Below are positions 1 through 9,668 of a DNA stretch of 64,000 nt, piece after piece; the stretch's first letter is position 1; each line of letters opens with the position of its first letter. The notes under the pieces were generated by a model. That model was not told the origin of the DNA. It saw only the letters and a list, made by a program, of their open reading frames with translations, and did no database searches. Origin of the DNA: Domibacillus epiphyticus (GTDB lineage: Bacteria; Bacillota; Bacilli; Bacillales; Domibacillaceae); NCBI RefSeq assembly GCF_001975785.1, contig NZ_MSFI01000029.1:40473-104472 (forward strand), in the 5' to 3' direction. The position numbers and the translations under genes were made by a program.

Positions 1-351
1 CAAATCTATAAGCTTTACAGTGGGATCCTTTTCAACATCGACAAGTACATATTGATAAATTCCGCCGCTTTCATAGGCATTCCCAGGCGGTTCTGCCATA
101 TACTGTGGTGAAATTTTTCTAAAGTCCACCGGATATTTTTCGTAAATCGGCGGATCTCCTTCTTTTGTTTTTATCGGCAATATTCCATCCTGTTCAGATT
201 GAAACTGATCAACTGCTGACTGTACCGCTTTTAGTTGATCTTCATAGGGCACTTGGTTTTCACTAAGATTTTCTTCTGGATACATACAGCCGCCCAGGAG
301 AAGCACAGCAATCAACATGGCAAAAAATGCTGCCTGTTTTTTCTTTTTCAT
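1..351 (-). CDS. yphF: YphF-like lipoprotein (partial, 3' end beyond left edge)
   Basis: The reading frame opens at an ATG at 351 and runs off the left edge without a stop, giving 117 codons. The N-terminus has a run of lysines, a hydrophobic stretch and a lipobox-like LLGGC around residues 18-22, so it is predicted to be exported and lipid-anchored. After the cysteine comes an acidic, soluble region. In B. subtilis a lipoprotein of unknown role, YphF, lies between spoIVA and yphE-gpsA, and the order here (next to yphE and gpsA) matches. Function is not known. Lipoprotein status is seen directly; the family name rests on synteny. Confidence 0.75.
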   Translation of the reverse strand, partial: MKKKKQAAFFAMLIAVLLLGGCMYPEENLSENQVPYEDQLKAVQSAVDQFQSEQDGILPIKTKEGDPPIYEKYPVDFRKISPQYMAEPPGNAYESGGIYQYVLVDVEKDPTVKLIDL

Positions 352-366
352 CGCTTTTAATCCCCT

Positions 367-570
367 TTACAATCCGGTCGGTCCGCTTAACACGACATAC
401 GCCACGATAAGGCCTCCGACTATCATACATATATAGGCAAAAAGAGCAGTCACACCTTTAATGATACCATTGCTAAACTTATAGCGGCTTAAATAAATCG
501 AGAAAATGGCGACAATCATCAGTCCCATTCCGGCAAACGATATCCACATTTTAAGGAGTGATTGTGACAT
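367..570 (-). CDS. yphE: YphE-like DUF2768 small membrane protein
   Basis: A 67-residue protein with two predicted membrane segments (about residues 8-26 and 38-62) joined by a short basic loop. The start at 570 follows an AAAGGA ribosome-binding site. It sits 18 bases downstream of gpsA and 15 bases upstream of the lipoprotein gene, the same arrangement as yphE in B. subtilis. No catalytic motif is visible and the role is unknown. Confidence 0.75.
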   Translation of the reverse strand: MSQSLLKMWISFAGMGLMIVAIFSIYLSRYKFSNGIIKGVTALFAYICMIVGGLIVAYVVLSGPTGL

Positions 571-588
571 TCCGATACGTCCTTTCTA

Positions 589-1638
589 TTAAGATAGCTC
601 GTCCTTTTTCATTCCGAGCACGTTAATTAAATCTTCAAGCTCATGTTTCTTCACACGTGCCATCAATTCATCTACAGCGTTTTTCGGATCACGCTGTTCA
701 AATAAAACATCATACAATGCATCTGTGATCGGCATTTGCACGTCATATTTCGCTGACAGCTGATGCGCGGCTTTCGTGGTGCGGACCCCTTCAACGACCA
801 TACCCATGCTCGCAAGCACTTCTTCAAGCTTTTGTCCTTTCCCAAGCATATTGCCGGCACGCCAGTTACGTGAATGTACACTCGTACACGTTACGATTAA
901 ATCGCCTATGCCAGCAAGACCGGAGAAGGTAAGTGGATTAGCACCCATTTTTGCACCTAAACGGGCGATTTCCGCAAGACCTCGTGTGATAAGGGCTGCT
1001 TTTGCATTGTCCCCGTAGCCAAGACCGTCTGAGATCCCAGCCGCAAGCGCAATAATATTTTTCAACGCTCCACCAATCTCAACGCCTATAATATCTGGAT
1101 TTGTATACACGCGGAAGTGCTGATTCATAAATAAATCCTGCGTTTTTTGAGCCGCTTCCAGCGATTTGGAGGAAACGGTCACTGTCGTTGGGTGACGAAG
1201 GCTTACCTCTTCTGCGTGAGAAGGACCCGACAAAACAACGACGTCACGAAGTACATCCTCAGGCATCTCCTGCTCAATCATTTCTGAAATCCGGAGCAGT
1301 GAATCCGGTTCAATTCCTTTGGAAACATGGATTAATGTTACAGGGCTTGCCACAGTTGATACAATTTGTGAAGACACTTCACGGATCGCTTTTGTCGGCA
1401 CCGCCAATACAACGAATTCGACGCCGGACAACGCTTCTTCCAAGGAGGTAGTACCCGTAATGTTTTCCGGCAGTAAAATATCCGGTAAATACCGGCTGTT
1501 TTTATGGGATGCGTTGATCTCGTTCATTCTCTCTTCGCTTTTAGCCCAAAGAAAGACGTCATGCCCGTTGTCCGCAAGCACGAGCGATAGAGCCGTTCCC
1601 CAGCTCCCCGCTCCAAGTACTGCAATTTTCTCAGTCAA
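589..1638 (-). CDS. gpsA: glycerol-3-phosphate dehydrogenase [NAD(P)+]
   Basis: Reduces dihydroxyacetone phosphate to sn-glycerol 3-phosphate, the backbone for phospholipids, in the cytoplasm. The N-terminal Rossmann motif [11 protein letters not shown] binds the dinucleotide. Further on, [17 protein letters not shown] and the [14 protein letters not shown] segment carry the conserved catalytic lysine and substrate-binding residues. Length (349 residues) is normal for the family. It lies 20 bases after der and just before yphE, matching the conserved Bacillus der-gpsA-yphE order, and is probably cotranscribed with der. Confidence 0.97.
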   Translation of the reverse strand: MTEKIAVLGAGSWGTALSLVLADNGHDVFLWAKSEERMNEINASHKNSRYLPDILLPENITGTTSLEEALSGVEFVVLAVPTKAIREVSSQIVSTVASPVTLIHVSKGIEPDSLLRISEMIEQEMPEDVLRDVVVLSGPSHAEEVSLRHPTTVTVSSKSLEAAQKTQDLFMNQHFRVYTNPDIIGVEIGGALKNIIALAAGISDGLGYGDNAKAALITRGLAEIARLGAKMGANPLTFSGLAGIGDLIVTCTSVHSRNWRAGNMLGKGQKLEEVLASMGMVVEGVRTTKAAHQLSAKYDVQMPITDALYDVLFEQRDPKNAVDELMARVKKHELEDLINVLGMKKDELS

Positions 1639-1658
1639 ATGAAACCCAGCCTTTCTGA

Positions 1659-2969
1659 TTATTTTCTCGCACGCGCGATAATGTGGATCGGCGTTCCTTC
1701 AAATTCAAACGCATCACGTATGCGGTTTTCTAAGAATCGAATGTACGAAAAGTGCATCAGTTCCGGTTCGTTGACAAACACGACAAACGTTGGGGGCTTG
1801 ACGGAAACCTGGGTTGCATAGTAAACACGCAGACGCTTCCCTTTATCCGATGGTGCCGGGTTCATTGCGACAGCATCTGCAATAACATCATTTAACACAC
1901 TTGACTGCACGCGCATCGAATGACTTTCACTTGCACGGTCAATATATGGCATAAGGGTATGGATGCGCTTTTTCGTTTTCGCTGATAAATATACGATCGG
2001 TGCGTAATCCAAAAACTGAAAGTGGCTGCGAATGTTTTCTTCAAATTCGCCCATTGTTTTTTCATCTTTTTCAACAGCATCCCACTTATTGACGACGATT
2101 ACAATGGCACGACCCGCTTCATGTGCGTAGCCAGCAATGTGTTTATCCTGCTCTCTGATGCCTTCTTCTCCATTTATCACCATAAGAACAACATCCGAGC
2201 GTTCAATCGCACGCATTGCCCGAAGCACGCTGTATTTTTCTGTTGTTTCATATACTTTCCCTTTTTTACGCATACCGGCTGTATCAATAATGACGTATTT
2301 TTGTCCGTTATACGTATAGGGAGAATCCACGGCATCTCTTGTTGTGCCGGCTATATCACTGACTATAACTCGGTCTTCACCAAGAAGTGCATTTACTAGT
2401 GACGACTTGCCTACATTTGGACGCCCGATCAATGAAAACTTAATTACGTCATCTTCGTATGGTTTATCTTCTCCTGTTGGAAAATGAGAGACGACTTCAT
2501 CAAGAAGATCACCTAGTCCAATTCCGTGCGATCCTGAAATAGGAAATATTTCGCCAAAACCGAGCGAATAAAAATCGTAAATATCACTGCGCATATCAGG
2601 ATTATCTATTTTGTTAACACCGAGTACAACTGGTTTTTTCGAACGGTACAATATTTTCGCGACTTCCTCATCTGCTGATGTCACACCCTCACGGCCGTTT
2701 ACAATGAAAATGATAACATCTGCTTCATCTATTGCAATTTCCGCCTGCTGGCGAATTTGTTCCAGGAATGGTTCATCACCGAGATCAATTCCACCCGTGT
2801 CAATTAAGTTAAATTCGTGTGTCAGCCACTCACCTGAGCTGTAAATCCGGTCACGTGTTACACCAGGCACATCTTCGACAATCGAAATACGCTCGCCGGC
2901 TATGCGGTTAAAGATCGTCGATTTACCGACGTTTGGTCTGCCGACGATGGCCACAGTCCGTTTCATCAT
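1659..2969 (-). CDS. der: ribosome-associated GTPase Der (EngA)
   Basis: Essential GTPase for maturation of the 50S ribosomal subunit. It has the diagnostic tandem G domains: GRPNVGKST near residue 10 with DTGG, then GRPNVGKSS near residue 182 with DTAGMRKKG and NKWD. A C-terminal KH-like domain follows and ends in a basic tail. The 436-residue length equals that of B. subtilis EngA. An AAGGG ribosome-binding site precedes the start; the second codon is also ATG, so the start is certain only to within one codon. gpsA follows closely. Confidence 0.97.
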   Translation of the reverse strand: MMKRTVAIVGRPNVGKSTIFNRIAGERISIVEDVPGVTRDRIYSSGEWLTHEFNLIDTGGIDLGDEPFLEQIRQQAEIAIDEADVIIFIVNGREGVTSADEEVAKILYRSKKPVVLGVNKIDNPDMRSDIYDFYSLGFGEIFPISGSHGIGLGDLLDEVVSHFPTGEDKPYEDDVIKFSLIGRPNVGKSSLVNALLGEDRVIVSDIAGTTRDAVDSPYTYNGQKYVIIDTAGMRKKGKVYETTEKYSVLRAMRAIERSDVVLMVINGEEGIREQDKHIAGYAHEAGRAIVIVVNKWDAVEKDEKTMGEFEENIRSHFQFLDYAPIVYLSAKTKKRIHTLMPYIDRASESHSMRVQSSVLNDVIADAVAMNPAPSDKGKRLRVYYATQVSVKPPTFVVFVNEPELMHFSYIRFLENRIRDAFEFEGTPIHIIARARK

Positions 2970-3027
2970 TTCATCTTTCCCTTCAATGGTTCATCCATTT
3001 ATTTTCATTTTTTATTTTGTTCAAAAC

Positions 3028-3053
3028 AAAACCCTTCTGCCGTGAGAAGGGGT
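3028..3053 (-). terminator. Rho-independent terminator after fni
   Basis: On the minus strand a GC-rich stem (ACCCCTTCT pairing with AGAAGGGT, one bulge) with a CACGGC loop is followed by TTTTGTTTT. It lies 40 bases after the fni stop and separates fni from the der-gpsA unit. Confidence 0.8.
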
Positions 3054-3092
3054 TTAGTCAACAACTTATTTTATCAATATTTACGCCATGAA

Positions 3093-4157
3093 TCAAATTG
3101 GGTCGGACGCCCGCATAGCAAACTGATCTGGGTCGCAGCCGCGTGACCGAAGCCAATGATAGGTTTCACCAAAAATAACGAGTGGCACATGATGAAGGTC
3201 CGAAATCGTTCTCGCTCCGAGTGCACACATCATCACCTTTATGTGGTTCTTTACTTGCTCCACATACTCGATCAATGCATCCAGGCCATTCTTCAATAAT
3301 ATGTTTAATAAATAACCTGACATCCCGGCTGCTGAAGCACCGAGTGCCAATGATTTCACAACATCTTCTGCATGCTGGAGGCCTCCTGAAGCAATTGTTG
3401 TGATCTGAGGCGCTCCTTTCGCCGATTCTACAATGGAGACAGCTGTAGGAATACCCCATCCATTTAAAAAGGACAGCGGATTTTTTGATCTTTCGTTTTC
3501 CACAGCAGCAAAATTTGTTCCGCCAAAACCACCAGTATCAATGGCGGCTACAGGAAGTTTATTTAATTCGGCGGCTGCTTCACGGCCAATGCCAAACCCT
3601 GTTTCTTTTACAATGACTGGTACAGGTACACGGCGGCAAATTGCTTCGATCCTCTCAACCGCACCTTGAAAATTTCGATCCCCTTCCGGCATCGCAAGCT
3701 CTTGAACCACATTGAGATGAATTTGCAATGCATCTGCTTCAATCATTTCACAAACCGCTAAAGCTTCTTCCGGCGTTGCCTCCGATCCGATATTGGCAAA
3801 TAACAGCCCATCCGGATTCGCTTTACGAGCTGCAGTAAACGTATCCCGCTCTTTCGTATGACGAAGGGCTGACATTTGCGAGCCAACCGCCATAGGAATA
3901 TTGCATGCAGCAGCCACTTCACCCAGCTGACGATTAATATCTGCTGTTATCGTTCCTCCGCCGCCTGTCATCGCATTTACAAAAATCGGCGAACTCCATT
4001 GAAGTCCGCCGATTTCGGTTGAGAGCGATATATGATTGACAGATGTACCGGGAAGACTGTGGTGAACGAACTGAATATCATCAAGTCCGGTACCGCGGCT
4101 CTGTCCCGTAGAAAGTGCATATTGAATATGATCAACCTTTCTTTCTGCTCTTGTCAA
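3093..4157 (-). CDS. fni: type 2 isopentenyl-diphosphate delta-isomerase
   Basis: Interconverts isopentenyl and dimethylallyl diphosphate, the C5 building blocks of isoprenoids, using reduced FMN. Typical type 2 features are seen: an N-terminal RKVDHIQYAL segment, the AMTGGGG flavin-binding stretch near residue 65, the HLNVVQE motif near residue 150, VKETGFG, and the TGGFGGTNF and SGGLQ phosphate-binding loops. The 354-residue length fits the family. It follows ypfD by 15 bases and is closed by a terminator. B. subtilis carries the same gene (ypgA/fni) beside ypfD. Confidence 0.95.
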   Translation of the reverse strand: MTRAERKVDHIQYALSTGQSRGTGLDDIQFVHHSLPGTSVNHISLSTEIGGLQWSSPIFVNAMTGGGGTITADINRQLGEVAAACNIPMAVGSQMSALRHTKERDTFTAARKANPDGLLFANIGSEATPEEALAVCEMIEADALQIHLNVVQELAMPEGDRNFQGAVERIEAICRRVPVPVIVKETGFGIGREAAAELNKLPVAAIDTGGFGGTNFAAVENERSKNPLSFLNGWGIPTAVSIVESAKGAPQITTIASGGLQHAEDVVKSLALGASAAGMSGYLLNILLKNGLDALIEYVEQVKNHIKVMMCALGARTISDLHHVPLVIFGETYHWLRSRGCDPDQFAMRASDPI

Positions 4158-4172
4158 CTATCCTTCACCATC

Positions 4173-5312
4173 TTACTTTAAGTCTTTCAGCTGATCACCA
4201 AGAATATCACCAATCTGGAATCCTGAACTTTCTTCCGGTAGTTCATAAGAATTCACGGTTTCTTCCGCCTCATGTTCTTCAAATGGCTTCATTGTGAGTG
4301 AAAGGCGGTGTTCACTTTCGTTTGCATCCAATACTTTCACTTTTACCTTTTGCCCTTCTTCAAGCATCTCATGAGGTGTCCCGATATGACGGTTGGATAT
4401 TTGGGAAATATGCACAAGTCCTTCTACACCAGGGAACACTTCAACGAATGCACCATAGGATACGAGACGTTTTACTGTACCTTCAAGCTCTGATCCGATC
4501 GGTGCACGTTCGGCAATATTCTCCCAAGGTCCAGGCAGTGTTTCTTTTATTGATAAAGATATGCGCTCGCTGTCGCGGTCAATCGAAAGTACTTTTACTT
4601 TTACTTCTTCGCCTTCTTTTAATACATCAGAGGGCTTTTCAACGTGTTCGTGGGACAGCTGTGAAATGTGAACAAGTCCGTCCACACCGCCGATATCAAC
4701 AAACGCCCCGAAATCCGTTAGACGCTGCACCTTTCCTTCCAGTACATCTCCCGCCTGAATGTCTTCGAGCACTTTTTGTTTGTTTTCCGCTTTCTCGATG
4801 TCGAGAACAGCACGGTGTGATAAGATCAAGCGGTTTTTATCTTGTTCAAGTTCAACAATTTTAAGCTTAATCACTCTACCTTTATAATCTTCAAAATCCT
4901 CAACGAAGTGATCTTCAACTAGGGAAGCTGGGATAAATCCACGAATTCCAAGATCAACGACAAGGCCGCCTTTGACAACCTCTTTTATTTCCGCTTCAAA
5001 GATTTCACCTTCTTCAAAACGGCGCTGCATAGCATCCCATGCTGTTTCAGCATCTGCTTTCCGTTTTGATAAAACGAAAAGATCATCTTCTTCTTTTGTT
5101 ACAAGCAGTTCAAGCTCGTCGCCTTCTTTGACGACGTCCGATGCTTTTTCTACGTGAAGGCTTGACAGTTCACTGATCGGAATGATGCCGTCTTTCTTGC
5201 TGTCCGCGATTTCAACCTGGACTTGCTTTTCTTCGACTTTCACGACCGTGGCGCGCACTTTATCACCAACGGAGTAGTTATTCACTTCTACCTGGTTCAT
5301 ATCCTCTGTCAT
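4173..5312 (-). CDS. ypfD: S1-domain RNA-binding protein (RpsA-like, YpfD)
   Basis: Contains four S1 RNA-binding repeats, at about residues 15-85, 100-170, 187-257 and 272-342; the last two share the G-hydrophobic-VHISQ pattern. Gram-positive bacteria of this group carry this shortened protein (379 residues here) instead of the six-repeat ribosomal protein S1 of proteobacteria, and its exact job in translation is unclear. The tail is acidic. A GGAGGA ribosome-binding site precedes the ATG. The 5' leader contains a long hairpin (separate entry). Confidence 0.93.
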   Translation of the reverse strand: MTEDMNQVEVNNYSVGDKVRATVVKVEEKQVQVEIADSKKDGIIPISELSSLHVEKASDVVKEGDELELLVTKEEDDLFVLSKRKADAETAWDAMQRRFEEGEIFEAEIKEVVKGGLVVDLGIRGFIPASLVEDHFVEDFEDYKGRVIKLKIVELEQDKNRLILSHRAVLDIEKAENKQKVLEDIQAGDVLEGKVQRLTDFGAFVDIGGVDGLVHISQLSHEHVEKPSDVLKEGEEVKVKVLSIDRDSERISLSIKETLPGPWENIAERAPIGSELEGTVKRLVSYGAFVEVFPGVEGLVHISQISNRHIGTPHEMLEEGQKVKVKVLDANESEHRLSLTMKPFEEHEAEETVNSYELPEESSGFQIGDILGDQLKDLK

Positions 5313-5362
5313 ATGTAATCCTCCTCAATACAAAACTGCTGTCAATTTTTAAAAAATTCTTT

Positions 5363-5404
5363 CTTCTAACTTCTTACAAACGCGCGAATTTGTCAAGTTA
5401 GAAG
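5363..5404 (-). other. long hairpin between plsC and ypfD
   Basis: On the minus strand CTTCTAACTT (10 bases, perfectly complementary to AAGTTAGAAG) encloses an inner ACAAA/TTTGT pairing around a CG-rich loop. It begins six bases after the plsC stop and ends about 50 bases before the ypfD start. The bases after the stem are A-rich and then AATTTTTT, so it is an imperfect terminator. It could instead be a leader structure or processing site for ypfD. Confidence 0.55.
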
Positions 5405-5410
5405 CTCAGC

Positions 5411-6004
5411 TCATACAGAATGTTCTTGGATTAATTGGCCGATGGTATTCATGATCATTTCCGTCGCCTCTTCGGCTGATGCTTTTCGATCACGCAGCGG
5501 CTGCATGTCAATTGGCGGGCCATATACGACCTTTAGCTTTCGACCGATTTTGTACGGTCCAATGACAGCACATGGAACGACCGCGGCTTCCGTACGGAGT
5601 GCAAAAAATCCTGCTCCGGCAAGTCCTTTTCCGAGCTTCCCATCTTTTGAACGAGTGCCTTCTGGAAACAAACCAAGAACCTGTCCTTCTTTTAACATTT
5701 TCAATCCGCTTCGCAGTGCTTCACGGTCACTCATGCCTCGTTTCACGGGAAATGCGTTTAATCCATGCATCAGTTTTTCAGTCCACTTTGTCCGGAAAAG
5801 TTCTTCTTTTGCCATGAACCGAACAGGACGCTTCGACGTGATCCCAACTACAGGGGGATCAAGATTGTCGATATGATTGGCGCACAAAAGCACGCCGCCC
5901 TCTTTCGGAAAATTTTCCAGACCCGTTACCTGAATGCGGTAGGCAGGCGTTAATACCATTTTCACCACTGTTTTTGCGATTGTATAAAAAGTAACCACCG
6001 TCAT
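5411..6004 (-). CDS. plsC: 1-acyl-sn-glycerol-3-phosphate acyltransferase
   Basis: Transfers a fatty acyl chain to lysophosphatidic acid to make phosphatidic acid at the membrane. Both signature motifs are present: the HX4D box (NHIDNLD, near residue 42) and FPEGTRS (near residue 118), plus the VPCAVIGPY and VYGPPI segments of the PlsC fold. Length is 197 residues, as in the short Bacillus form. It overlaps cmk by four bases (ATGA), indicating translational coupling. Confidence 0.94.
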   Translation of the reverse strand: MTVVTFYTIAKTVVKMVLTPAYRIQVTGLENFPKEGGVLLCANHIDNLDPPVVGITSKRPVRFMAKEELFRTKWTEKLMHGLNAFPVKRGMSDREALRSGLKMLKEGQVLGLFPEGTRSKDGKLGKGLAGAGFFALRTEAAVVPCAVIGPYKIGRKLKVVYGPPIDMQPLRDRKASAEEATEMIMNTIGQLIQEHSV

Positions 6005-6675
6005 CTGATCCTTTCTTGCACATTCGTCATGATCGCTTCAACAACCTGCTCAATTGTCATGAATGTCGTATCGATTTCAATCGCATCATCCGCTTTCTTT
6101 AGCGGTGACTCCAATCGTTCCATATCCATGCGGTCGCGCGCTTCAATCTCTTTTTTTAAATTCTCCAAATCTGATGAAAATCCTTTTTTCAGATTTTCTG
6201 CATGGCGTCTGTTTGCCCTCTCTTCTGCACCGGCCAGTAAAAATATTTTCAACTCTGCATTCGGGAGCACGCTCGTACCAATATCGCGTCCATCCATGAC
6301 AATACCGCCTTTTGATGCCAGCTGCTGCTGGCGAAGTGTCATGTCTCGGCGCACTTCGCTGTGACGGGCAACAGCCGAGACATTATTTGTAACATCATTT
6401 TTACGAATGGCATCTGTCACATTGACTCCATCTAGTAAGACAATCTGTCTGTCCTTTCCTTGTTTCAATGTAATGTCAGTTTCTGAGAGCAGTCTTCCAA
6501 GGGCTTCCCCGTCTTCAAGATTTATGCCACACTTCAGCGCTTTATACGCAATCGCTCTGTACATCGCACCTGTGTCGATATAAATATATGAAAGCCTTTC
6601 TGCTACCTGTTTCGCCGTCGTACTTTTTCCGGCAGCAGCCGGCCCGTCAATCGCAATTTGAATCTGCCTTTCCAT
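6001..6675 (-). CDS. cmk: cytidylate kinase
   Basis: Phosphorylates CMP and dCMP using ATP in pyrimidine nucleotide metabolism. The P-loop GPAAAGKST lies near residue 10. IDTGAMYRA, GRDIGT and the FLLAGAEERANRR segment form the CMP-binding and lid regions typical of bacterial Cmk. The 224-residue length matches B. subtilis Cmk. It is the first gene of a two-gene unit with plsC and starts just after the ypfA terminator. Confidence 0.97.
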   Translation of the reverse strand: MERQIQIAIDGPAAAGKSTTAKQVAERLSYIYIDTGAMYRAIAYKALKCGINLEDGEALGRLLSETDITLKQGKDRQIVLLDGVNVTDAIRKNDVTNNVSAVARHSEVRRDMTLRQQQLASKGGIVMDGRDIGTSVLPNAELKIFLLAGAEERANRRHAENLKKGFSSDLENLKKEIEARDRMDMERLESPLKKADDAIEIDTTFMTIEQVVEAIMTNVQERIR

Positions 6676-6730
6676 TACGTCACCTCTTCAAAAAAGTCTT
6701 ACTTATTTTATCACACATATGTATAGATAT

Positions 6731-6754
6731 AAAAAAAGAACCCCATAGGGCTCT
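6731..6754 (-). terminator. Rho-independent terminator of ypfA
   Basis: The minus strand reads AGAGCCC, a short TATG loop, GGGTTCT, then TTTTTTT. The stem has one G-T pair and its first base overlaps the stop codon of ypfA. Confidence 0.85.
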
Positions 6755-7416
6755 TATTCCAAACCTTTTTTTCGTAATTGAAGCTGTTGTTCAAAACAAT
6801 ATCGCATTAAGAACTTCTGTTCTGTATGCCCAATATCCCGGAATTCAAAGGAAGCAATCCGCCGGTCACTTTTGTCATGTGAATAAATACGCACCAATGA
6901 GGCAGCCAGTTCTAGATAATGATTTTCACCATTCTTCGTCGGAATAACCGCGTATAAACAAGCAGACACACCTTCCTCAGCCTTTGCATTATCCGGCATG
7001 ATAACTGCTGTTCCACCCGCACTTAGGTCTTCAGTCACTGCTGCAAAAGAAGGCTGTCCTTCAATTTGAACAGCAATGTCTATCGCAGTCTGTACACGCA
7101 CGTACTCTCGACGCTGTACGCGGATATATTCTGTGATTCCCGGGTCATGAAGCATTAACATCGGGATGTTCTTTTTCACTCTTCCGATTACTTCTGTGCG
7201 AAACATATAGATTGCTGAAGAGGAAGCCGGATCAATAAAATTTACCGCTAGCTGCATCCCATCAAGCATAAATACAGAACGATTTGTTTCAATATTCACC
7301 GGATCGCCGATGAAAATTTTTCCTTGTTCCACATCCACCACTTTACATCGGTATTCCTCTTTTTTATCTGTTGCGTCAAACGGTTCAAGCATAATTGTTA
7401 CGCCAGCCTTTAGCAT
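6754..7416 (-). CDS. ypfA: PilZ-domain protein (YpfA/YcgR-type, c-di-GMP binding)
   Basis: Predicted cyclic di-GMP receptor. The N-terminal half resembles the YcgR-N beta-barrel domain. The C-terminal half is a PilZ domain with both ligand motifs intact: RREYVR (RxxxR) and DLSAGG (D/NxSxxG). In B. subtilis YpfA (DgrA) responds to c-di-GMP and restrains motility. I place the start at the third in-frame candidate (ATG at 7416) because MLKAGVTIMLE aligns with the family N-terminus; upstream GTG and ATG codons at 7425 and 7422 are possible. It has its own promoter and terminator, so it is a single-gene unit. Confidence 0.88.
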   Translation of the reverse strand: MLKAGVTIMLEPFDATDKKEEYRCKVVDVEQGKIFIGDPVNIETNRSVFMLDGMQLAVNFIDPASSSAIYMFRTEVIGRVKKNIPMLMLHDPGITEYIRVQRREYVRVQTAIDIAVQIEGQPSFAAVTEDLSAGGTAVIMPDNAKAEEGVSACLYAVIPTKNGENHYLELAASLVRIYSHDKSDRRIASFEFRDIGHTEQKFLMRYCFEQQLQLRKKGLE

Positions 7417-7429
7417 ACCCATCACTCAC

Positions 7430-7472
7430 TTTTCCAGGAATTACGCCTTTTTCCCTAGGCGCATCTGGAAAA
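7430..7472 (-). other. hairpin in the ypfA 5' leader
   Basis: On the minus strand TTTTCCAG and CTGGAAAA enclose an inner CGCC/GGCG pairing. It lies between the predicted ypfA transcription start and its start codon, and no strong ribosome-binding site is seen outside it. A role in limiting ypfA translation is inference. Confidence 0.4.
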
Positions 7473-7473
7473 A

Positions 7474-7502
7474 ATTATAATGGAAATCCCACCGGAATGC
7501 AA
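7474..7502 (-). promoter_or_regulatory. sigma-A-type promoter of ypfA
   Basis: Minus strand: TTGCAT, 17-base spacer, TATAAT (perfect -10). It lies about 60 bases before the ypfA start. Confidence 0.65.
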
Positions 7503-7514
7503 CGAACCTTCTGC

Positions 7515-8855
7515 TTAATAACCTGCTTCTGCTTCAGATAGCTTTTCAATCCGCTCTTCTTTTCCGTTGTTTGCGTTAATGAAAATTCGATAAGAAGCTG
7601 TGCCATTCTCAGCTAAAAATTCGTAGCAAAGCACATCCTTTAAAAGGTTGTTTGTCACAATCGCTTGTTGAGCTTCCATCACACTAAGCTTTGGATGCAG
7701 TTCTTTTTTTGCCTGTTCAACTGTTAATGCTGGTGATTCAATTTTACGTTCCTTTTTATTTTTCCAATAGTTTTGCGCTTCAAGTCCTGTCACGACTCCG
7801 TTATCCAGTGCAACTTTCATCGTAAGCGATTCAGGGTATATCATCGTATCGCCTTGCTTTCTTGTAAAAGTAAATACACCAGTATGATCATATTGCGCGC
7901 TATTTGTCATCACCATATTGTCAAATCCATGCTTTTCTAAAAATGCCGATGCTTTTTCAGAAGCGTTATTTAAGCTGATTTTACTTTTTTTAGTATCTCG
8001 ATTGACGGTAAATGTAAGAGGATATCCACCCTTCTCTGTCACATCCATGGTTGCTTCTTCGCCTTTTTGTCCGGTAACAGAGACGTTATAAAAAGGGATC
8101 GCAGCATCCTTTAAACTTTTTTCCACTTTCGTCACTTCCGGGTCTATATTGAAATATTCTTTTGCGATAGAGGCAGCTTCATCTTTTGATATATTTTCAC
8201 CTGACAGCTTTTTTAACGCATCATCCGATACGGACTTTTCTACTTGCGTTGCCTGAAAAACATCTGTTTCAGGAAATTCTGATGCTTTTTTCTCAATGTT
8301 GTTAAACCCGTCAACAACCGTATTATCCTTTGGTTCCTCACCGTTGGCATTTGCATGGGCAACGTCGGTCCAGCGTAAATTTTTATCGAGAACAGACAGC
8401 TGCACCGAGCGAAGTTCTTTTTGAATATCCTCTGCCTGACTGTACAATGATTCAAGCTGTTCATATTCTTTATCTGATAATGGTTCTTGGTCTAAATCCC
8501 GTACGGCTGTTTTATAAGTAAAATTCCCGCTGTTGCCCAGAAACTCCTCCGTTTTTGAAAAAGGCAAATACCCGAGCGGCAGCCGGCTGATTGCATTATG
8601 GGCTTCTGATGTCAGCCGCCATACATCCGTTAAAGCGGGTGTTAAATTTTCTTTTGAATTCATCGCAAGCGCTTCTCCTGTCCGGTCGTGAATAACGTCG
8701 ACTTGGTAGACAAGCTCATGAAACGCCTGCTGATAACCGTTTTCCGCTTCTATCATCAACGCTTCTTTTTGTCTGTATTGTGTATATCCCCAGTAAGCAG
8801 TTACGGCCAGAAGAACAGCTAGGACTGCTGGTGTAAATGAACGCATCTTTTTCAC
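7515..8855 (-). CDS. ypeB: germination protein YpeB
   Basis: Partner of the cortex-lytic enzyme SleB; in Bacillus the two proteins depend on each other for stability in the spore. The 446-residue protein has an N-terminal membrane anchor (residues 6-22), a long helical region, and repeated PepSY-like units in the C-terminal half, seen as the recurring EAASIAKEYF, KASAFLEKHGF and QAKKELHPK segments. Length and order (directly after sleB, two bases apart) match the family. It should be made in the forespore with sleB. Confidence 0.96.
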   Translation of the reverse strand: MKKMRSFTPAVLAVLLAVTAYWGYTQYRQKEALMIEAENGYQQAFHELVYQVDVIHDRTGEALAMNSKENLTPALTDVWRLTSEAHNAISRLPLGYLPFSKTEEFLGNSGNFTYKTAVRDLDQEPLSDKEYEQLESLYSQAEDIQKELRSVQLSVLDKNLRWTDVAHANANGEEPKDNTVVDGFNNIEKKASEFPETDVFQATQVEKSVSDDALKKLSGENISKDEAASIAKEYFNIDPEVTKVEKSLKDAAIPFYNVSVTGQKGEEATMDVTEKGGYPLTFTVNRDTKKSKISLNNASEKASAFLEKHGFDNMVMTNSAQYDHTGVFTFTRKQGDTMIYPESLTMKVALDNGVVTGLEAQNYWKNKKERKIESPALTVEQAKKELHPKLSVMEAQQAIVTNNLLKDVLCYEFLAENGTASYRIFINANNGKEERIEKLSEAEAGY

Positions 8856-8857
8856 TC

Positions 8858-9607
8858 CTATTCACAAAAAATATGCTGACCGATTTTTTTTATTTGTGGC
8901 CTTGACCAAATCCAATCACTTGTAGCAGTATCCGGATTAAAGTAATAGAGTGCTTCACCGGTCGGGTCCCACCCGTTTATTGCATCCAGCACCGCTTTTT
9001 TTGCCGTTTCATCTGGTGTCAGCCAAATTTGCCCGTCTGCCACCGCTGTAAATGCAAGCGGTTCAAAAATGACACCAGCCACAGTATTGGGAAAGGTTTC
9101 ACTTCCAATCCTGTTTAAAATGACAGCCGCTACTGCTACTTGGCCTTCATACGGTTCACCACGAGCTTCACCATAAACGGCATTCGCCATTAACTGAATA
9201 TCATTTTGCGAAAAACCAGCCGGTGTATTGACAGACTGCGCAGTTGTCTTTGCTCCACCATAATAGGTGAATGAACGTCCCTTTCGAATCTGGCTTTTTA
9301 CATGCGCTTCATCATATTTTGACGCCCGCTCCAGCTTCCTTTTTGTATCTTCCCCTGCAAGACCATCTACCGGCAAACCAAACGACTCTTGAAAATTACG
9401 AAGCGCCCAGTATGTGGACCAGCCGAACACGCCATCAATTTGGTCACGGTAATACCCTGTATACTGAAGGCGTGCTTGCAATTCAATGACATCATCCCCT
9501 TCTGCACCGCGCTGAATGACTTGATTAGAAAACGCACCAGCGTGATGAGCTGTAAATAAAAGAATAGCCGACACACATATAAGGGCCGCTTTTTTCCATT
9601 TCCGCAT
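8858..9607 (-). CDS. sleB: spore cortex-lytic enzyme SleB
   Basis: Lytic transglycosylase that breaks down cortex peptidoglycan containing muramic-delta-lactam during germination. A signal peptide ends near AFS, followed by a PG_binding_1 domain (ELQARLQYTGYY, DGVFGWSTYWAL). A short linker leads to the hydrolase_2 catalytic domain, with the catalytic glutamate in YGEARGEPYEGQ and the conserved FEPLAFTAVADGQIW segment. At 249 residues it is shorter than B. subtilis SleB (about 305) because the linker is compact. I chose the ATG at 9607 (signal peptide MRKWKK) over the one at 9619. A sigma-G-like promoter lies upstream. Confidence 0.95.
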   Translation of the reverse strand: MRKWKKAALICVSAILLFTAHHAGAFSNQVIQRGAEGDDVIELQARLQYTGYYRDQIDGVFGWSTYWALRNFQESFGLPVDGLAGEDTKRKLERASKYDEAHVKSQIRKGRSFTYYGGAKTTAQSVNTPAGFSQNDIQLMANAVYGEARGEPYEGQVAVAAVILNRIGSETFPNTVAGVIFEPLAFTAVADGQIWLTPDETAKKAVLDAINGWDPTGEALYYFNPDTATSDWIWSRPQIKKIGQHIFCE

Positions 9608-9637
9608 ATCATTCACCATCCTGTCTCAATATGAAGT

Positions 9638-9668
9638 TATTGTGACACGCTCAACATTCTTTTATTCA
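9638..9668 (-). promoter_or_regulatory. sigma-G-like promoter of sleB
   Basis: Minus strand: TGAATA, 18-base spacer, CACAATA, close to the forespore sigma-G pattern (TGAATA, 17-18 bases, CATACTA). It lies about 30 bases before the sleB start. Forespore expression of sleB is established in B. subtilis; this particular site is inferred. Confidence 0.6.

Noticed and set aside
4298..4864. Plus-strand ORF of 188 codons inside ypfD
   Set aside because: Antisense to the S1 repeats of ypfD; composition is an artefact of the opposite-strand codons.
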